64,000 nucleotides of DNA from Dyadobacter sp. CY323. GTDB taxonomy: Bacteria; Bacteroidota; Bacteroidia; Cytophagales; Spirosomataceae. This document shows positions 53,582 through 62,038 of this stretch, one piece after another; positions within the stretch are counted from its first letter, which is position 1, and each line of letters opens with the position of its first letter. The notes beneath the pieces are model-generated. The model did no database searches. It was given only the letters and a program-made list of their open reading frames with translations, and was not told where the DNA came from. Location of the stretch: assembly GCF_021390245.1 (NCBI RefSeq), contig NZ_JAJUXH010000003.1, positions 310,001 through 374,000 on the forward strand, read 5' to 3'. Made by a program: the position numbers and the translations under genes.

Positions 53582-54394
53582 TCAAAGTTCCTCTATACTT
53601 ACTCCTCCCAATTCCTGAAATAGCGTTTGCCAGTAATGCGTGACGTGCGGGTTGTTTTCTTTGGTCGAAGCTGTGGGTTCAAATGGCGAGACGATGGTTA
53701 CCTGGGGAGAGCCAATCGCATATTGATCCAACTTTTTCGTATCCGCTTTCGCGTCAGCCTCGGCTTCTGAGTCACTTTTTGGAGGATTAATGTGGAAATC
53801 CCTGCGGTCAGCGCCTTTGACACTTTCAATCATATCGCTGAAATAATATACTTTCACTTCCGAGCCACTTTCACCCGCCTTCGCGATCACAGGCAAACTA
53901 GCCCAGATATCCGTCGATAAATTGGACGCTCCTGTATTTTGCTGGTTCAATTTCGTTAATAGCTGGCGCAGGTAAATGCCCTTTTCTTTTTGCAGAGATA
54001 GCTGAAATGCAGTTTCAATTCCCTCGCGGTCCGTGGCGTTTGCAGCCGACATATCATCTTTCTCACTCCTCACAGTCAGCGACAATGCTCTGGCTTTAGA
54101 GGTATTTTCATGAATAAAATACACTTCCAGCTTATCGCCTTTATTCTTCATGTTGTTGTCAATAATGTCTGTCAAAGCCTGGCGGTACTTTTCATTAACG
54201 TAATTTTTATCGACGTGTACGCTCTGGGTTTTATCTAAAAAAACAAGTGTGTAAACGGGTGCATCGGGGGCAGCCTGTGTTTGTTCTTTTTCGCCACCGC
54301 ACGATGAAACTGCTACGGATAATGCGATGAAAAGGATAAGTTTTGCCTGTCGGCTGAATTTTCTGAAAAAAGGGCGATTTGTTTTAGGTCTCAT
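53582..54394 (-). CDS. Lipoprotein with von Willebrand A-like fold
   Basis: The 270-residue protein has a signal peptide ending VAVSSC (lipidated cysteine near residue 32), then a GGEKEQTQAAPDAP linker. TLVFLDKTQSV resembles a VWA MIDAS start (D-x-T-x-S), and VKVYYFSDMIESVKG resembles the second metal loop. The ordering beta-strand, MIDAS, helix fits a VWA-like fold. I cannot assign a function; it may bind a protein partner at the envelope. It is convergent with the Uma2 gene with 19 bp between stops. Confidence 0.65.
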   Translation of the reverse strand: MRPKTNRPFFRKFSRQAKLILFIALSVAVSSCGGEKEQTQAAPDAPVYTLVFLDKTQSVHVDKNYVNEKYRQALTDIIDNNMKNKGDKLEVYFIHENTSKARALSLTVRSEKDDMSAANATDREGIETAFQLSLQKEKGIYLRQLLTKLNQQNTGASNLSTDIWASLPVIAKAGESGSEVKVYYFSDMIESVKGADRRDFHINPPKSDSEAEADAKADTKKLDQYAIGSPQVTIVSPFEPTASTKENNPHVTHYWQTLFQELGGVSIEEL

Positions 54395-54483
54395 TTTTAA
54401 ATATTTAATGGCTAAACTAATTGGTTCTCAAATAGAACACAACGGCAAACGGGTGTGAATGCTAAATATTTCATTAAAAACAG

Positions 54484-54517
54484 AAAACCCTTCAAAACGT
54501 GTGCCTTGAAGGGTTTT
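54484..54517. terminator. Terminator of fabI (bidirectional)
   Basis: AAAACCCTTCAA and TTGAAGGGTTTT form a perfect 12-bp stem with a 10-nt loop, 22 bp beyond the fabI stop on the minus strand. Confidence 0.88.
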
Positions 54518-54539
54518 ATAAATGAATATCTTCTTAAAT

Positions 54540-55361
54540 CTATTTATTCTGAGCCTGGATCAATTCAACGATTTCTTCCGAAATACCGGTTGATGAATAG
54601 CCGCCGTCGTGATACAGATTTTGCATGGTTACGAAACGCGTCAGATCTGAGAATAAAGTAATGGCGTAATTGGCGCAATCGTCGGCCGTAGCATTGCCTA
54701 ATGGGCTCATTTTATTGGCAAAATCATAAAATGCATCAAAACCTTCGATTCCTGAACCTGCTTTTGTTTTGGTAGGAGATTGCGAAATCGTATTTACGCG
54801 CACATTCTTGGCTTTCCCGTAACGATAGCCATAGCTGCGGGCAATGCTTTCCAGCAATGCTTTGGCTTCGGCCATATCACTATAAAATGAGTAGGTACGC
54901 TGAGCAGCAATGTATGACAATGCCACAACCGATCCCCATTCGCTAAGTGCGTCCTGTTTTTCAGCAACTTGCAGAAATTTGTGTAACGAGATCGCAGATA
55001 TGTCAATGCCTTTTTGAAACCAATCGTAGTTCAAATCACCGTACTCTTTTCCTTTGCGAACATTCAACGACATTCCGATTGAATGCAGAACGAAATCGAT
55101 TTTGCCGCCCAGGATCTCAACAGATTTTGTGAACAGGTTTTCAATATCTTCAACAGAAGTGGCGTCGGCAGGAATGATCTGAGCATCGCATTGTTTCGCC
55201 AAATCATTAATCGCGCCCATTCGCATGGCGATCGGCGCATTGGTTAACGTAAAAATGGCACCTTCTTCCTTTGCTTTCAGCGCAACTTTCCAGGCAATCG
55301 AATTTTCATCCAGTGCACCTGATATAATTCCTCTTTTTCCTTTTAATAAACCGTAAGCCAT
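54540..55361 (-). CDS. fabI: Enoyl-ACP reductase FabI
   Basis: FabI performs the last reduction of each round of fatty acid synthesis, using NADH or NADPH. The 273-residue protein has the nucleotide-binding loop GIISGALDENSIAWKVA, VLHSIGMSLN, and the catalytic set Tyr150, Tyr160 and Lys167 (SYIAAQRTYSFYSDMAEAK), with the same spacing as Tyr146/Tyr156/Lys163 of E. coli. Substrate-loop NTISQSPTKTKAGSGI replaces the usual RTLAASGI-type block, as in other Bacteroidota. This enzyme class is the triclosan target. The gene stands alone. Confidence 0.93.
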   Translation of the reverse strand: MAYGLLKGKRGIISGALDENSIAWKVALKAKEEGAIFTLTNAPIAMRMGAINDLAKQCDAQIIPADATSVEDIENLFTKSVEILGGKIDFVLHSIGMSLNVRKGKEYGDLNYDWFQKGIDISAISLHKFLQVAEKQDALSEWGSVVALSYIAAQRTYSFYSDMAEAKALLESIARSYGYRYGKAKNVRVNTISQSPTKTKAGSGIEGFDAFYDFANKMSPLGNATADDCANYAITLFSDLTRFVTMQNLYHDGGYSSTGISEEIVELIQAQNK

Positions 55362-55476
55362 GTTTTCCTTTTATTGATAATTAACTAGGATATATCCGTT
55401 TAAGGCGGCAAAGTAAAGCATTTTTACCGGGTTAAACCAGTTTCAGCACCTCCCCAAAATTCCGCCGGCTGTGAGT

Positions 55477-56496
55477 TCAAGGTTGTAAAACTGCCTTTTC
55501 TACTGGTTTCAGACGCAGCTTTTCCTGAAAAAACTGATCTGTCGCCTGATAAACACCCTTTACATCTTTCGATCTCAGACGGGATGCAATCACATGGTCG
55601 CCACTCTCCGGGAAGGATTTTTCAACCTTCATTTCGGCCGGTGTACCCAGTTCCTGAAACATCTCTTTGATCGCTTCCACCGACACCACTTTATCCTGCT
55701 CCTCTTTATTTTTGTAATAATACCCTACAAAAACCGGCATTTTAACCTGCTCGTAAATGTCCCGCCGCGCAATCGCATCCATCATTTGCTGCAAAGTAAT
55801 CAGGCCATTTGAATGGTATCCCTGAAGCCAGTATTTGGCTTGTTCGGAATCCTCGTCTTTGGTAATGTTGTGGTCGCCCATCACCTGGTGCAAAATTTTC
55901 ACCCCCCAATGCCCCGTGATGAGTTTCAAAGAAGAATTCGCGACGGCCATGCAGGGCGAATAAAGAACGAGACCTTTGATCTCGGGATGCGTTGCCGCGA
56001 GATACACCGACAATAATCCTCCCGCCGAAGTACCGATCACAATCACACTATCTCCGATTGCTTTTCCGATAGCCAGTGCGCGTTTTGCCCCCGCCAGAAA
56101 GTTGGCTGGTGTGAGATCTTCAAATGCGTCGGGGTCGCTGATACCGGCGTCGTGCATACGTGCCAGATATAAATTCACGCCATATTTTTTAGCGAGGTCT
56201 TTATGGATTGGATCACCTTCCGCCCAGCTTGCACCGAAACCATGAATGTATATGATGCTATAAGGTGTTTTTGTCTTGTTTGCACTATCCGCCCAAATGA
56301 TACGCGCCTCATTGTCAGGCTTTTTCATTGGAACAGCATTTTCCGTTCGTTTCACTTCTTCATCCAGCTTTTCCAGATCGGAAGTGATGGTAGGCAAAAC
56401 AGGTGTAAGCTTTGCCTCAGGAACTCTGGGGCCAGACACAAATACAATACCCAGAATGGCGATCACGGCGACAATCCAAAGAAGTAATTTTAACAT
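55477..56496 (-). CDS. Membrane-anchored alpha/beta hydrolase
   Basis: The 339-residue protein has an N-terminal hydrophobic anchor (LLLWIVAVIAILGIVFVSG). The hydrolase fold has the oxyanion loop YIHGFGASWAEGD, the nucleophile elbow VIGTSAGGLL (G-x-S-x-G), an acidic residue region around KMPVFVGYYYKN and a late His in SGDHVIASRL. It is probably an esterase or lipase at the periplasmic face. The substrate is not evident from neighbours. Confidence 0.87.
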   Translation of the reverse strand: MLKLLLWIVAVIAILGIVFVSGPRVPEAKLTPVLPTITSDLEKLDEEVKRTENAVPMKKPDNEARIIWADSANKTKTPYSIIYIHGFGASWAEGDPIHKDLAKKYGVNLYLARMHDAGISDPDAFEDLTPANFLAGAKRALAIGKAIGDSVIVIGTSAGGLLSVYLAATHPEIKGLVLYSPCMAVANSSLKLITGHWGVKILHQVMGDHNITKDEDSEQAKYWLQGYHSNGLITLQQMMDAIARRDIYEQVKMPVFVGYYYKNKEEQDKVVSVEAIKEMFQELGTPAEMKVEKSFPESGDHVIASRLRSKDVKGVYQATDQFFQEKLRLKPVEKAVLQP

Positions 56497-56666
56497 TATT
56501 TATGACGGATGAAGGTTTTACAAATACCAAAGATCACTAGTTTTAAGCGCACAACCGGTAACTTATCAAGTATCGGAGTGATTTCTGAGAGAAGTATTAT
56601 TGACCCATCTCTATACTCTCAAGATACACTTTTACTATCTTGCAAACCTAATTAATTGCCATTCAG

Positions 56667-57353
56667 ATGCCAAACCTCTTACTCGTGGAAGATGATGCCA
56701 ACCTGGGATCTTTACTTCAGGAATATCTGATCGACAAGGGTTTCCCCACCGACCTGGCAACGGACGGTCAAAAAGGCTGGCAATCTTTCGTCGACAAGGA
56801 ATACGACCTCTGCATTTTTGATGTGATGATGCCAAAAAAGGATGGTTTTTCGCTCGCAAAAGAGGTAAGAATGAGTGGACGGGATGTACCCATTATCTTT
56901 TTGACGGCCAAGTCCATGAAAGAAGATACCATGCAGGGTTTCCGGGTTGGCGCGGACGATTATGTGACCAAACCGTTTGACCGGGAAGAACTACTGTTGC
57001 GGATCGAAGCCATTCTGCGGCGCTATAAAAAGCAGCCTGATTCCAAGGAGGAATCAAAAATTTACCAGGTGGGTCAATATATTTTTGATTACGGCCACCA
57101 GCAGCTGACCGCGAATGATAAGTCTGCCAGGCTTACCAGCAAAGAATCCGAATTACTCAAACTGTTTTGCCAAAACCTCAATCAACCCATTAGCCGCAGT
57201 TTTGCATTAAAAACCATTTGGGGCGACGATTCTTATTTTAATGCGAGAAGTATGGATGTTTACATTACCAAACTACGCAAATACCTCCGCGAAGATCCTT
57301 CCATTCAAATTATGAACCTTCACGGTGAAGGGTTTAAACTGCTGGTCGGATAA
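56667..57353 (+). CDS. OmpR-family response regulator (orphan)
   Basis: The 228-residue protein has a receiver domain with acidic pocket Asp9/Asp10, phospho-acceptor Asp52 (CIFDVMMPKKDGF), Thr80 and Lys102 (TKPF). The C-terminal OmpR/PhoB winged helix (about 130-226) contains RLTSKESELLKLFCQNLNQP and the recognition region ARSMDVYITKLRKYL. No histidine kinase gene is next to it: hemB follows and an unrelated hydrolase diverges upstream. Its kinase must be encoded elsewhere. Confidence 0.95.
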   Translation: MPNLLLVEDDANLGSLLQEYLIDKGFPTDLATDGQKGWQSFVDKEYDLCIFDVMMPKKDGFSLAKEVRMSGRDVPIIFLTAKSMKEDTMQGFRVGADDYVTKPFDREELLLRIEAILRRYKKQPDSKEESKIYQVGQYIFDYGHQQLTANDKSARLTSKESELLKLFCQNLNQPISRSFALKTIWGDDSYFNARSMDVYITKLRKYLREDPSIQIMNLHGEGFKLLVG

Positions 57354-57402
57354 CCCAGGAACTTCAGTTTTCAACGGTTGGTTTTCTTAAAACAGTAATT
57401 AA

Positions 57403-57447
57403 GCCGCACAAAAAAAGCCGACAGCCGACAGCTGATCGCCGAAAGCC
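57403..57447 (+). repeat. Heptamer tandem array just upstream of hemB
   Basis: In a 7-bp register: GCCGCAC, AAAAAAA, GCCGACA, GCCGACA, GCTGATC, GCCGAAA, GCC, then AATTT and the hemB ATG at 57453. It has the same period, strand relation and G-C-Y start as the fadN array at 35469-35521. Confidence 0.7.
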
Positions 57448-57452
57448 AATTT

Positions 57453-58433
57453 ATGATCAATTTATCTCGTCGCCCCCGACGCAATAGAAAATCTGCCGGA
57501 ATCAGAGACCTGGTTCAGGAAACCACTCTTCAGGTTTCCGATTTCATTTATCCGATGTTTTTGCAGGATGGTACCAACCAAAAGGTTGAAGTGAAGTCAA
57601 TGCCGGGCATTTACCGTTTTTCTCTCGACAACCTGCTGGAAGAACTGAAAGAAGTTACCGATCTCGGAATTCGCGCCATTGACCTGTTTCCCAATTATCC
57701 AGAAAGTAGGAAAGACCGGTTTGCCAGCGAAAGTTATAATGAGGACACTTTTTATCTCAAAGCGATCACTGCCATTAAGGAGCGTTTTCCTGAGCTGGTA
57801 ATAATGACGGATGTCGCCATGGATCCATATAGCTCGGATGGTCACGATGGGTTGGTTGAAAATGGCAAAATTCTGAATGATGCGACTTTGGACATCCTCG
57901 GAAAGATGTCACTGGCGCAAGCGCGGGCTGGTGCGGATATTCTCGGGCCGAGTGATATGATGGATGGCCGTGTCGGTTACATTAGAAAGCATTTGGATGA
58001 CAATGGTTTTACAGACGTAAGCATCATGTCCTATTCAGCCAAATATGCGAGTGCATTCTACGGCCCATTCCGCGACGCACTGGAATCTGCACCAAAATTT
58101 GGTGATAAAAAAACCTACCAAATGAGCCCCGCCAACAAACGGGAAGCATTGCTCGAAGCACAACTTGATTTTGCGGAAGGCGCTGATATGCTGATGGTTA
58201 AACCTGCATTATCTTACCTCGATATCATTAGTTTGTTGGATCAGAACTTCGATATTCCCATCGCAGCCTATAACGTTTCAGGTGAATATGCGATGATCAA
58301 AGCGGCCTCTCTAAATGGCTGGCTCGATGGCGAACGGGCGATGATGGAGGTACTTATGAGCATCCGCAGGGCCGGCGCCAAATGCATTCTGACGTATTTC
58401 GCGAAGGAGGCGGCGGTGATTTTGAATAGGTAA
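57453..58433 (+). CDS. hemB: Porphobilinogen synthase HemB
   Basis: HemB condenses two 5-aminolevulinate molecules in heme and tetrapyrrole synthesis. The 326-residue protein has VIMTDVAMDPYSSDGHDGLV in place of the three-cysteine zinc site, which marks the Asp-rich, magnesium-dependent group. Later blocks are GADILGPSDMMDGRVGYIR, SYSAKYASAFYGPFRDA (Schiff-base lysine region) and MLMVKPALSYLDII with the second active-site lysine. It starts right after the heptamer array. Other heme-synthesis genes are not adjacent; the hmu import operon is 33 kb away. Confidence 0.95.
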   Translation: MINLSRRPRRNRKSAGIRDLVQETTLQVSDFIYPMFLQDGTNQKVEVKSMPGIYRFSLDNLLEELKEVTDLGIRAIDLFPNYPESRKDRFASESYNEDTFYLKAITAIKERFPELVIMTDVAMDPYSSDGHDGLVENGKILNDATLDILGKMSLAQARAGADILGPSDMMDGRVGYIRKHLDDNGFTDVSIMSYSAKYASAFYGPFRDALESAPKFGDKKTYQMSPANKREALLEAQLDFAEGADMLMVKPALSYLDIISLLDQNFDIPIAAYNVSGEYAMIKAASLNGWLDGERAMMEVLMSIRRAGAKCILTYFAKEAAVILNR

Positions 58434-58465
58434 AATGTTTATATTTGTTCAAAACAAATAGAGCT

Positions 58466-58705
58466 ATGCAACACACTTTTCGAATAAATACTTCCCAGCT
58501 TAGCCCAAAATTCATTGAGCTAATTCAATCCAAGTTTGAAAGCAAGGATGTTAAAATTGTTGTTGAGGAAGTCAACGAAGTAAACAAAAATCTGAACACA
58601 GCAGAGAGAAAACGATTTCTCGATCACCGAAAAAATCATCCATCATTACATATTTCAAATAAGGATGATTTCAATGCGATCGTTGATGACGTAAATCTTG
58701 ACTGA
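58466..58705 (+). CDS. Putative antitoxin of a VapBC-like module
   Basis: The 79-residue protein reads MQHTFRINTSQLSPKFIELI, then a charged middle (SKFESKDVKIVVEEVNEVNK) and NTAERKRFLDHRKNHPSLH with a C-terminal acidic tail. The N-terminal strand-helix resembles the small ribbon/AbrB-like or Phd-like antitoxins of Bacteroidota, but I cannot name the family. Its stop codon overlaps the start of the PIN-domain gene (TGATG), the usual coupling of antitoxin and toxin. An upstream TTG at 58445 would add seven residues. Confidence 0.75.
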   Translation: MQHTFRINTSQLSPKFIELIQSKFESKDVKIVVEEVNEVNKNLNTAERKRFLDHRKNHPSLHISNKDDFNAIVDDVNLD

Positions 58706-59112
58706 TGACCTATTTTGATTCAGATGTGATCTTCAATTACATTGTAACACAAGATCCTGCAAAAAACCAGCAGGCCAATCAGCTTATTCTTGAAGCGATT
58801 ACACGCAACGACTTCGTAATTTCTACATTAGTAGTGAACGAAGTAGGATATGGCTTGGCCCGCTTCAATGTAGAAAATCAAATCATTAAGTCGGAACTTG
58901 ATTATTTGATTTCGCTAAACATGACTTCCATTCATCAGCAGCATTTGTCGAGAGCTTTGTATTTGTCAGAAGCAATTGGCTTCAAGCATATTAATGATTG
59001 CATTCATACTGCTGTGGCTGAGAGTATAGGTTGTGACACGTTTTATCCCTACAATAAATCGGATTTCAAACGCATTCAACGTTACACCGATCTCAAAATC
59101 GTTATTTTATAA
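58705..59112 (+). CDS. PIN-domain ribonuclease toxin (VapC-like)
   Basis: The 135-residue protein has the acidic PIN set: Asp5/Asp7 (YFDSDVIFNYI), Glu in STLVVNEVGYGL, Asp in HINDCIHTAVAES and a final Asp near SIGCDTFYPYNKSDF. PIN toxins are magnesium-dependent RNases neutralised by the antitoxin made from the same transcript. The start overlaps the antitoxin stop by one base. The module sits between hemB and an M28 peptidase with no mobile-element signs around it. Confidence 0.9.
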   Translation: MTYFDSDVIFNYIVTQDPAKNQQANQLILEAITRNDFVISTLVVNEVGYGLARFNVENQIIKSELDYLISLNMTSIHQQHLSRALYLSEAIGFKHINDCIHTAVAESIGCDTFYPYNKSDFKRIQRYTDLKIVIL

Positions 59113-59133
59113 TAAATCAAAGCCATTATTTAT

Positions 59134-60663
59134 ATGAAAAGATTCTTTCCGCTCATCGCACTTTTTACTATAAGTCTTCTCCAACCAACCTTCTCCCAAA
59201 AGAAAACCCCGTCCCCTCCCGAATTTCAGGCGAAAAAGTCAGAAGCTGAGGCGCATATGCGTTTTTTGGCGGCGGATGAACTTCTTGGGCGGCGGACTGG
59301 CGAGCAAGGCAATTTGGTTGCTGCCAGGTATATCGCGGAACAATTCCGGAAATTGGGAGTCGTGCCTGTTCCGGGGAACCCGGGTTCGAATACGGTTTCT
59401 TATTTCCAGAATGTTCCTTTTGAAAAACTAGGTGCGGCGGGTGCCGGTGAAATCACGGCCGATGCTGAAATCCTGAAAAGCGGCACCGACTGGATATTGA
59501 TGAATGGGGATGAAGCAAACCTGAAAGCACCGATCGTTTACGCAAGTTTCGGTCTTGAAAATGCAGCCAAAAGCTGGGACGATTACAAAGGCCTGGACCT
59601 GAAAGGCAAGATCGTACTCGTGGAAAGTGGTACTCCTGAAACGCAAACTCCGGCTGAAATTGTAGCCACATCGAATGAAAAACGTAAAATAGCAGCTGAC
59701 AAAGGGGCAATTGCGGTGATCGAACTATTCAATGCGCCTATTCCGTGGAACGTAGTTATGCGGGCTTTTGGCGGAGAAAAAATGTCCGTTCTCGAAGGTG
59801 AAAAAGCAACCGGCCCTGCCATCCCGCACGCGTGGGTAAATGGGAAAGAAGCGAAGTTTGCCCGGGCTTTACGTGCTGCAAAGGAAGTGGATTTCAAAAC
59901 TTCGGGTAGAAAATCGAAGATCGTGAACAGTTACAATGTAGCCGGACTGATCCCCGGCAGCGATCCCAAATTAAAGGAAGAATATGTATTATTAACTGCT
60001 CATTATGATCATGTCGGGGTTGGAAAACAAGGTGGGCAACCATTTACGCCAGAAGATAGTATTTTCAACGGTGCGCGTGACAATGCATTTGGTGTTGTTG
60101 CCTTACTGACCGCAGCAGAGGCATTTACAAAAACTCCACCAAAACGGTCGGTACTCATCATCGCGCTGACCGGCGAGGAAGTGGGACTATTAGGAAGCAA
60201 ATACTACGCCGCACATCCACTCATGCCGTTGAACAAATGCATTTTCAACATGAATTCAGATGGTGCCGGTTATAACGATACAACCATCGTCTCTGTCATG
60301 GGTCTCGACCGGACAGGCGCGCGTGCCGAGATTGAAACAGCCAGCCGAGCATTTGGATTGGGCGTATTCGCAGATCCGTCACCGGAGCAGGGATTATTTG
60401 ACAGATCGGATAATGTCAGCTTTGCCAAAGAAGGCATCCCCGCGCCAACGTTTACACCTGGCTTCAAGGAATTTAATGGCGATATCATGAAAAATTACCA
60501 CCAGGTTTCGGACAATCCTGAAACGATTGATTTCAACTATCTGCTGAAATTCAGTCAGGCATATACCTATGCTACCAGGTTGATCGCGGACCGGAAAACG
60601 GTTCCACAATGGTCAGCAGGCGATAAATATGAGCCGGCAGCTAAGAAACTATACGGAAAGTAA
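59134..60663 (+). CDS. Exported M28-family zinc peptidase with PA domain
   Basis: The 509-residue protein has a signal peptide (about 1-21). A PA-like inserted domain (about 125-250, LKGKIVLVESGTPETQ) comes before the catalytic core. The two-zinc site is LTAHYDHVGVG (His, Asp), NGARDNAFGVVAL (bridging Asp), ALTGEEVGLLGS (Glu-Glu), FNMNSDGAG (Asp) and MKNYHQVSDNPETID (His). It is probably an aminopeptidase or peptidase with a folate/glutamate carboxypeptidase-like fold, acting in the periplasm. A terminator follows. Confidence 0.93.
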   Translation: MKRFFPLIALFTISLLQPTFSQKKTPSPPEFQAKKSEAEAHMRFLAADELLGRRTGEQGNLVAARYIAEQFRKLGVVPVPGNPGSNTVSYFQNVPFEKLGAAGAGEITADAEILKSGTDWILMNGDEANLKAPIVYASFGLENAAKSWDDYKGLDLKGKIVLVESGTPETQTPAEIVATSNEKRKIAADKGAIAVIELFNAPIPWNVVMRAFGGEKMSVLEGEKATGPAIPHAWVNGKEAKFARALRAAKEVDFKTSGRKSKIVNSYNVAGLIPGSDPKLKEEYVLLTAHYDHVGVGKQGGQPFTPEDSIFNGARDNAFGVVALLTAAEAFTKTPPKRSVLIIALTGEEVGLLGSKYYAAHPLMPLNKCIFNMNSDGAGYNDTTIVSVMGLDRTGARAEIETASRAFGLGVFADPSPEQGLFDRSDNVSFAKEGIPAPTFTPGFKEFNGDIMKNYHQVSDNPETIDFNYLLKFSQAYTYATRLIADRKTVPQWSAGDKYEPAAKKLYGK

Positions 60664-60681
60664 CAAATCCAATCAAGAACC

Positions 60682-60712
60682 GAGGTCGCATTGAAGGCGG
60701 CCTCTTTTTTTT
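60682..60712 (+). terminator. Rho-independent terminator after the M28 gene
   Basis: GAGGTCGC and GCGGCCTC form an 8-bp stem with one G-T pair and a 7-nt loop, then eight T residues. It sits between the convergent M28 and DMT genes; on the minus strand it lacks a T-tract, so it serves the + strand. Confidence 0.9.
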
Positions 60713-60714
60713 AC

Positions 60715-61161
60715 CTAATTTTTCAGGATCAGGTACACACCGGCTACAAGTAATATCGCCCCTGCAATGCGCGGCCAAGTGATTTGATGTGCTGCAAATC
60801 CCTGAAAACCAAAGTGATCAATCGTCATCGCGGCGATCATTTGACCTGCAACAACCAGACAAAGCATATTCGCCGGGCCAATATCTCGAATAATGAAGAT
60901 CACGGTCAGCACATAGAATGCACCAAACACACCTCCCATAAAACGCATCCAGGAAACCTGCTTGAAATCATCCAACGAAGGAATAGGATTTTGATTAAAA
61001 CACGCAAAAGCGATCAGCAGAACCACAAATCCGACGAAAAAGGAAGTTAACGCCGCCAGGATGGGGTTGTTAATGGATTCGCGAAGCTGCGCATTTACTC
61101 CGGATTGAACGGTATTACTGATTCCAATCAGAAAAGCAAAAAGTAAGAAAAGCCAGTTCAT
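60715..61161 (-). CDS. DMT-family membrane transporter (YdcZ/DUF606)
   Basis: The 148-residue protein has five hydrophobic helices and matches the half-size DUF606/YdcZ branch of the drug/metabolite transporter superfamily: AFLIGISNTVQSGVNAQLRE, FMGGVFGAFYVLTVIFII and ANMLCLVVAGQMIAAMTIDHFGF. It lies 18 bp after nuoK on the same strand, where nuoL would normally begin, so it is probably co-transcribed with nuoIJK. Its length and motifs exclude a Nuo subunit. Substrate unknown. Confidence 0.9.
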   Translation of the reverse strand: MNWLFLLFAFLIGISNTVQSGVNAQLRESINNPILAALTSFFVGFVVLLIAFACFNQNPIPSLDDFKQVSWMRFMGGVFGAFYVLTVIFIIRDIGPANMLCLVVAGQMIAAMTIDHFGFQGFAAHQITWPRIAGAILLVAGVYLILKN

Positions 61162-61179
61162 GTGCGTTGCAGAAGTTTT

Positions 61180-61491
61180 TTACTTTTTTAATTCACTAAC
61201 CTCATCCGGATCCACTGTTTTGAACTGACCGTAAACCCGAAGAATGATAGCCAGAGCAACGGTAACTTCCGCAGCGGCGACCACAATCACAAACAGCGCA
61301 AAAAGCTGGCCACTCAATCTTTCAGGATCATGTCTGCTAAATGCGACCAGATTGATATTCACCGCATTCAACATCAATTCGATTCCCAGCAAAATGCCGA
61401 TAAAATGGCGTTTGGTCACTGCTACTGCCAGTCCAATGCAAAAAAGTGCAGCTCCCACCAGTAAGTAATGTTGTATCGGAATGTGGTTCAT
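61180..61491 (-). CDS. nuoK: NADH-quinone oxidoreductase subunit K
   Basis: NuoK is a small membrane subunit of complex I, part of the proton-pumping chain. The 103 residues have three helices with GLAVAVTKRHFIGILLGIELMLNAVNINLVAF, which includes the conserved Glu in the second helix (IELMLNAVN), and AEVTVALAIILRVY with the second key Glu. Its start overlaps the nuoJ stop by 4 bp. Confidence 0.96.
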   Translation of the reverse strand: MNHIPIQHYLLVGAALFCIGLAVAVTKRHFIGILLGIELMLNAVNINLVAFSRHDPERLSGQLFALFVIVVAAAEVTVALAIILRVYGQFKTVDPDEVSELKK

Positions 61492-62009
61492 GGCATTGGG
61501 TTACGGTTCATCGCAAGATATGCTGCTCCAACCAGCGAGACAAGAAGCAAAATGGCGACAATCTCAAACGGTAACAAGTGGCTGGTCATTAATTCCACTC
61601 CAATTGTCCGGATCGTCGATTTGCTGGTCATGGAATCACCCGTCATTTTGAAATCCGACGAGAATATGATTTTAACCAAAACAACAAAAAAACCGGCTCC
61701 CAGCAGAAACCCCCAGGTCTCCCGCCGGATCAGGATTTCCACGCGGTTATGTCTCGACGGATCGTTACTCTTATTTGCTTTTTGAGTGAGCATGATCCCA
61801 AAAATGAGCAGAACGAGGACTCCGCCCACGTAAATCATAATCTGAGATACTCCAAGAAAATCCGCACCTGCCAAAACATACAATGCCGCGACTCCTAAAA
61901 AAGCCAGGAAAAGTGCGAATGCAGCATAAATGAGGTTTTTTGAAAATAAAATAAAAAGTCCCGACGCAATCGCCAAAGCTGCAAACCCGTAAAATGCAAT
62001 TGCCTCCAT
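61488..62009 (-). CDS. nuoJ: NADH-quinone oxidoreductase subunit J
   Basis: NuoJ is a five-helix membrane subunit of complex I. The 173-residue protein shows the family blocks FYGFAALAIASGLFILFSKN, FLGVAALYVLAGADFLGVSQIMIYVGGVLVLLIFGIML split as ALYVLAGADFLGVSQIMIY and GGVLVLLIFGIMLTQK (the conserved pi-bulge helix), and PFEIVAILLLVSLVGAAYLA. It lies 29 bp after nuoI and overlaps nuoK by 4 bp. Confidence 0.96.
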   Translation of the reverse strand: MEAIAFYGFAALAIASGLFILFSKNLIYAAFALFLAFLGVAALYVLAGADFLGVSQIMIYVGGVLVLLIFGIMLTQKANKSNDPSRHNRVEILIRRETWGFLLGAGFFVVLVKIIFSSDFKMTGDSMTSKSTIRTIGVELMTSHLLPFEIVAILLLVSLVGAAYLAMNRNPMP

Positions 62010-62038
62010 ATTGTCTGATCTACGCTATTTCAATTGGA

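Noticed and set aside
60715-61161. Candidate for a nuoL fragment after nuoK
   Set aside because: The protein is a complete five-helix DUF606 transporter with no similarity to NuoL motifs.
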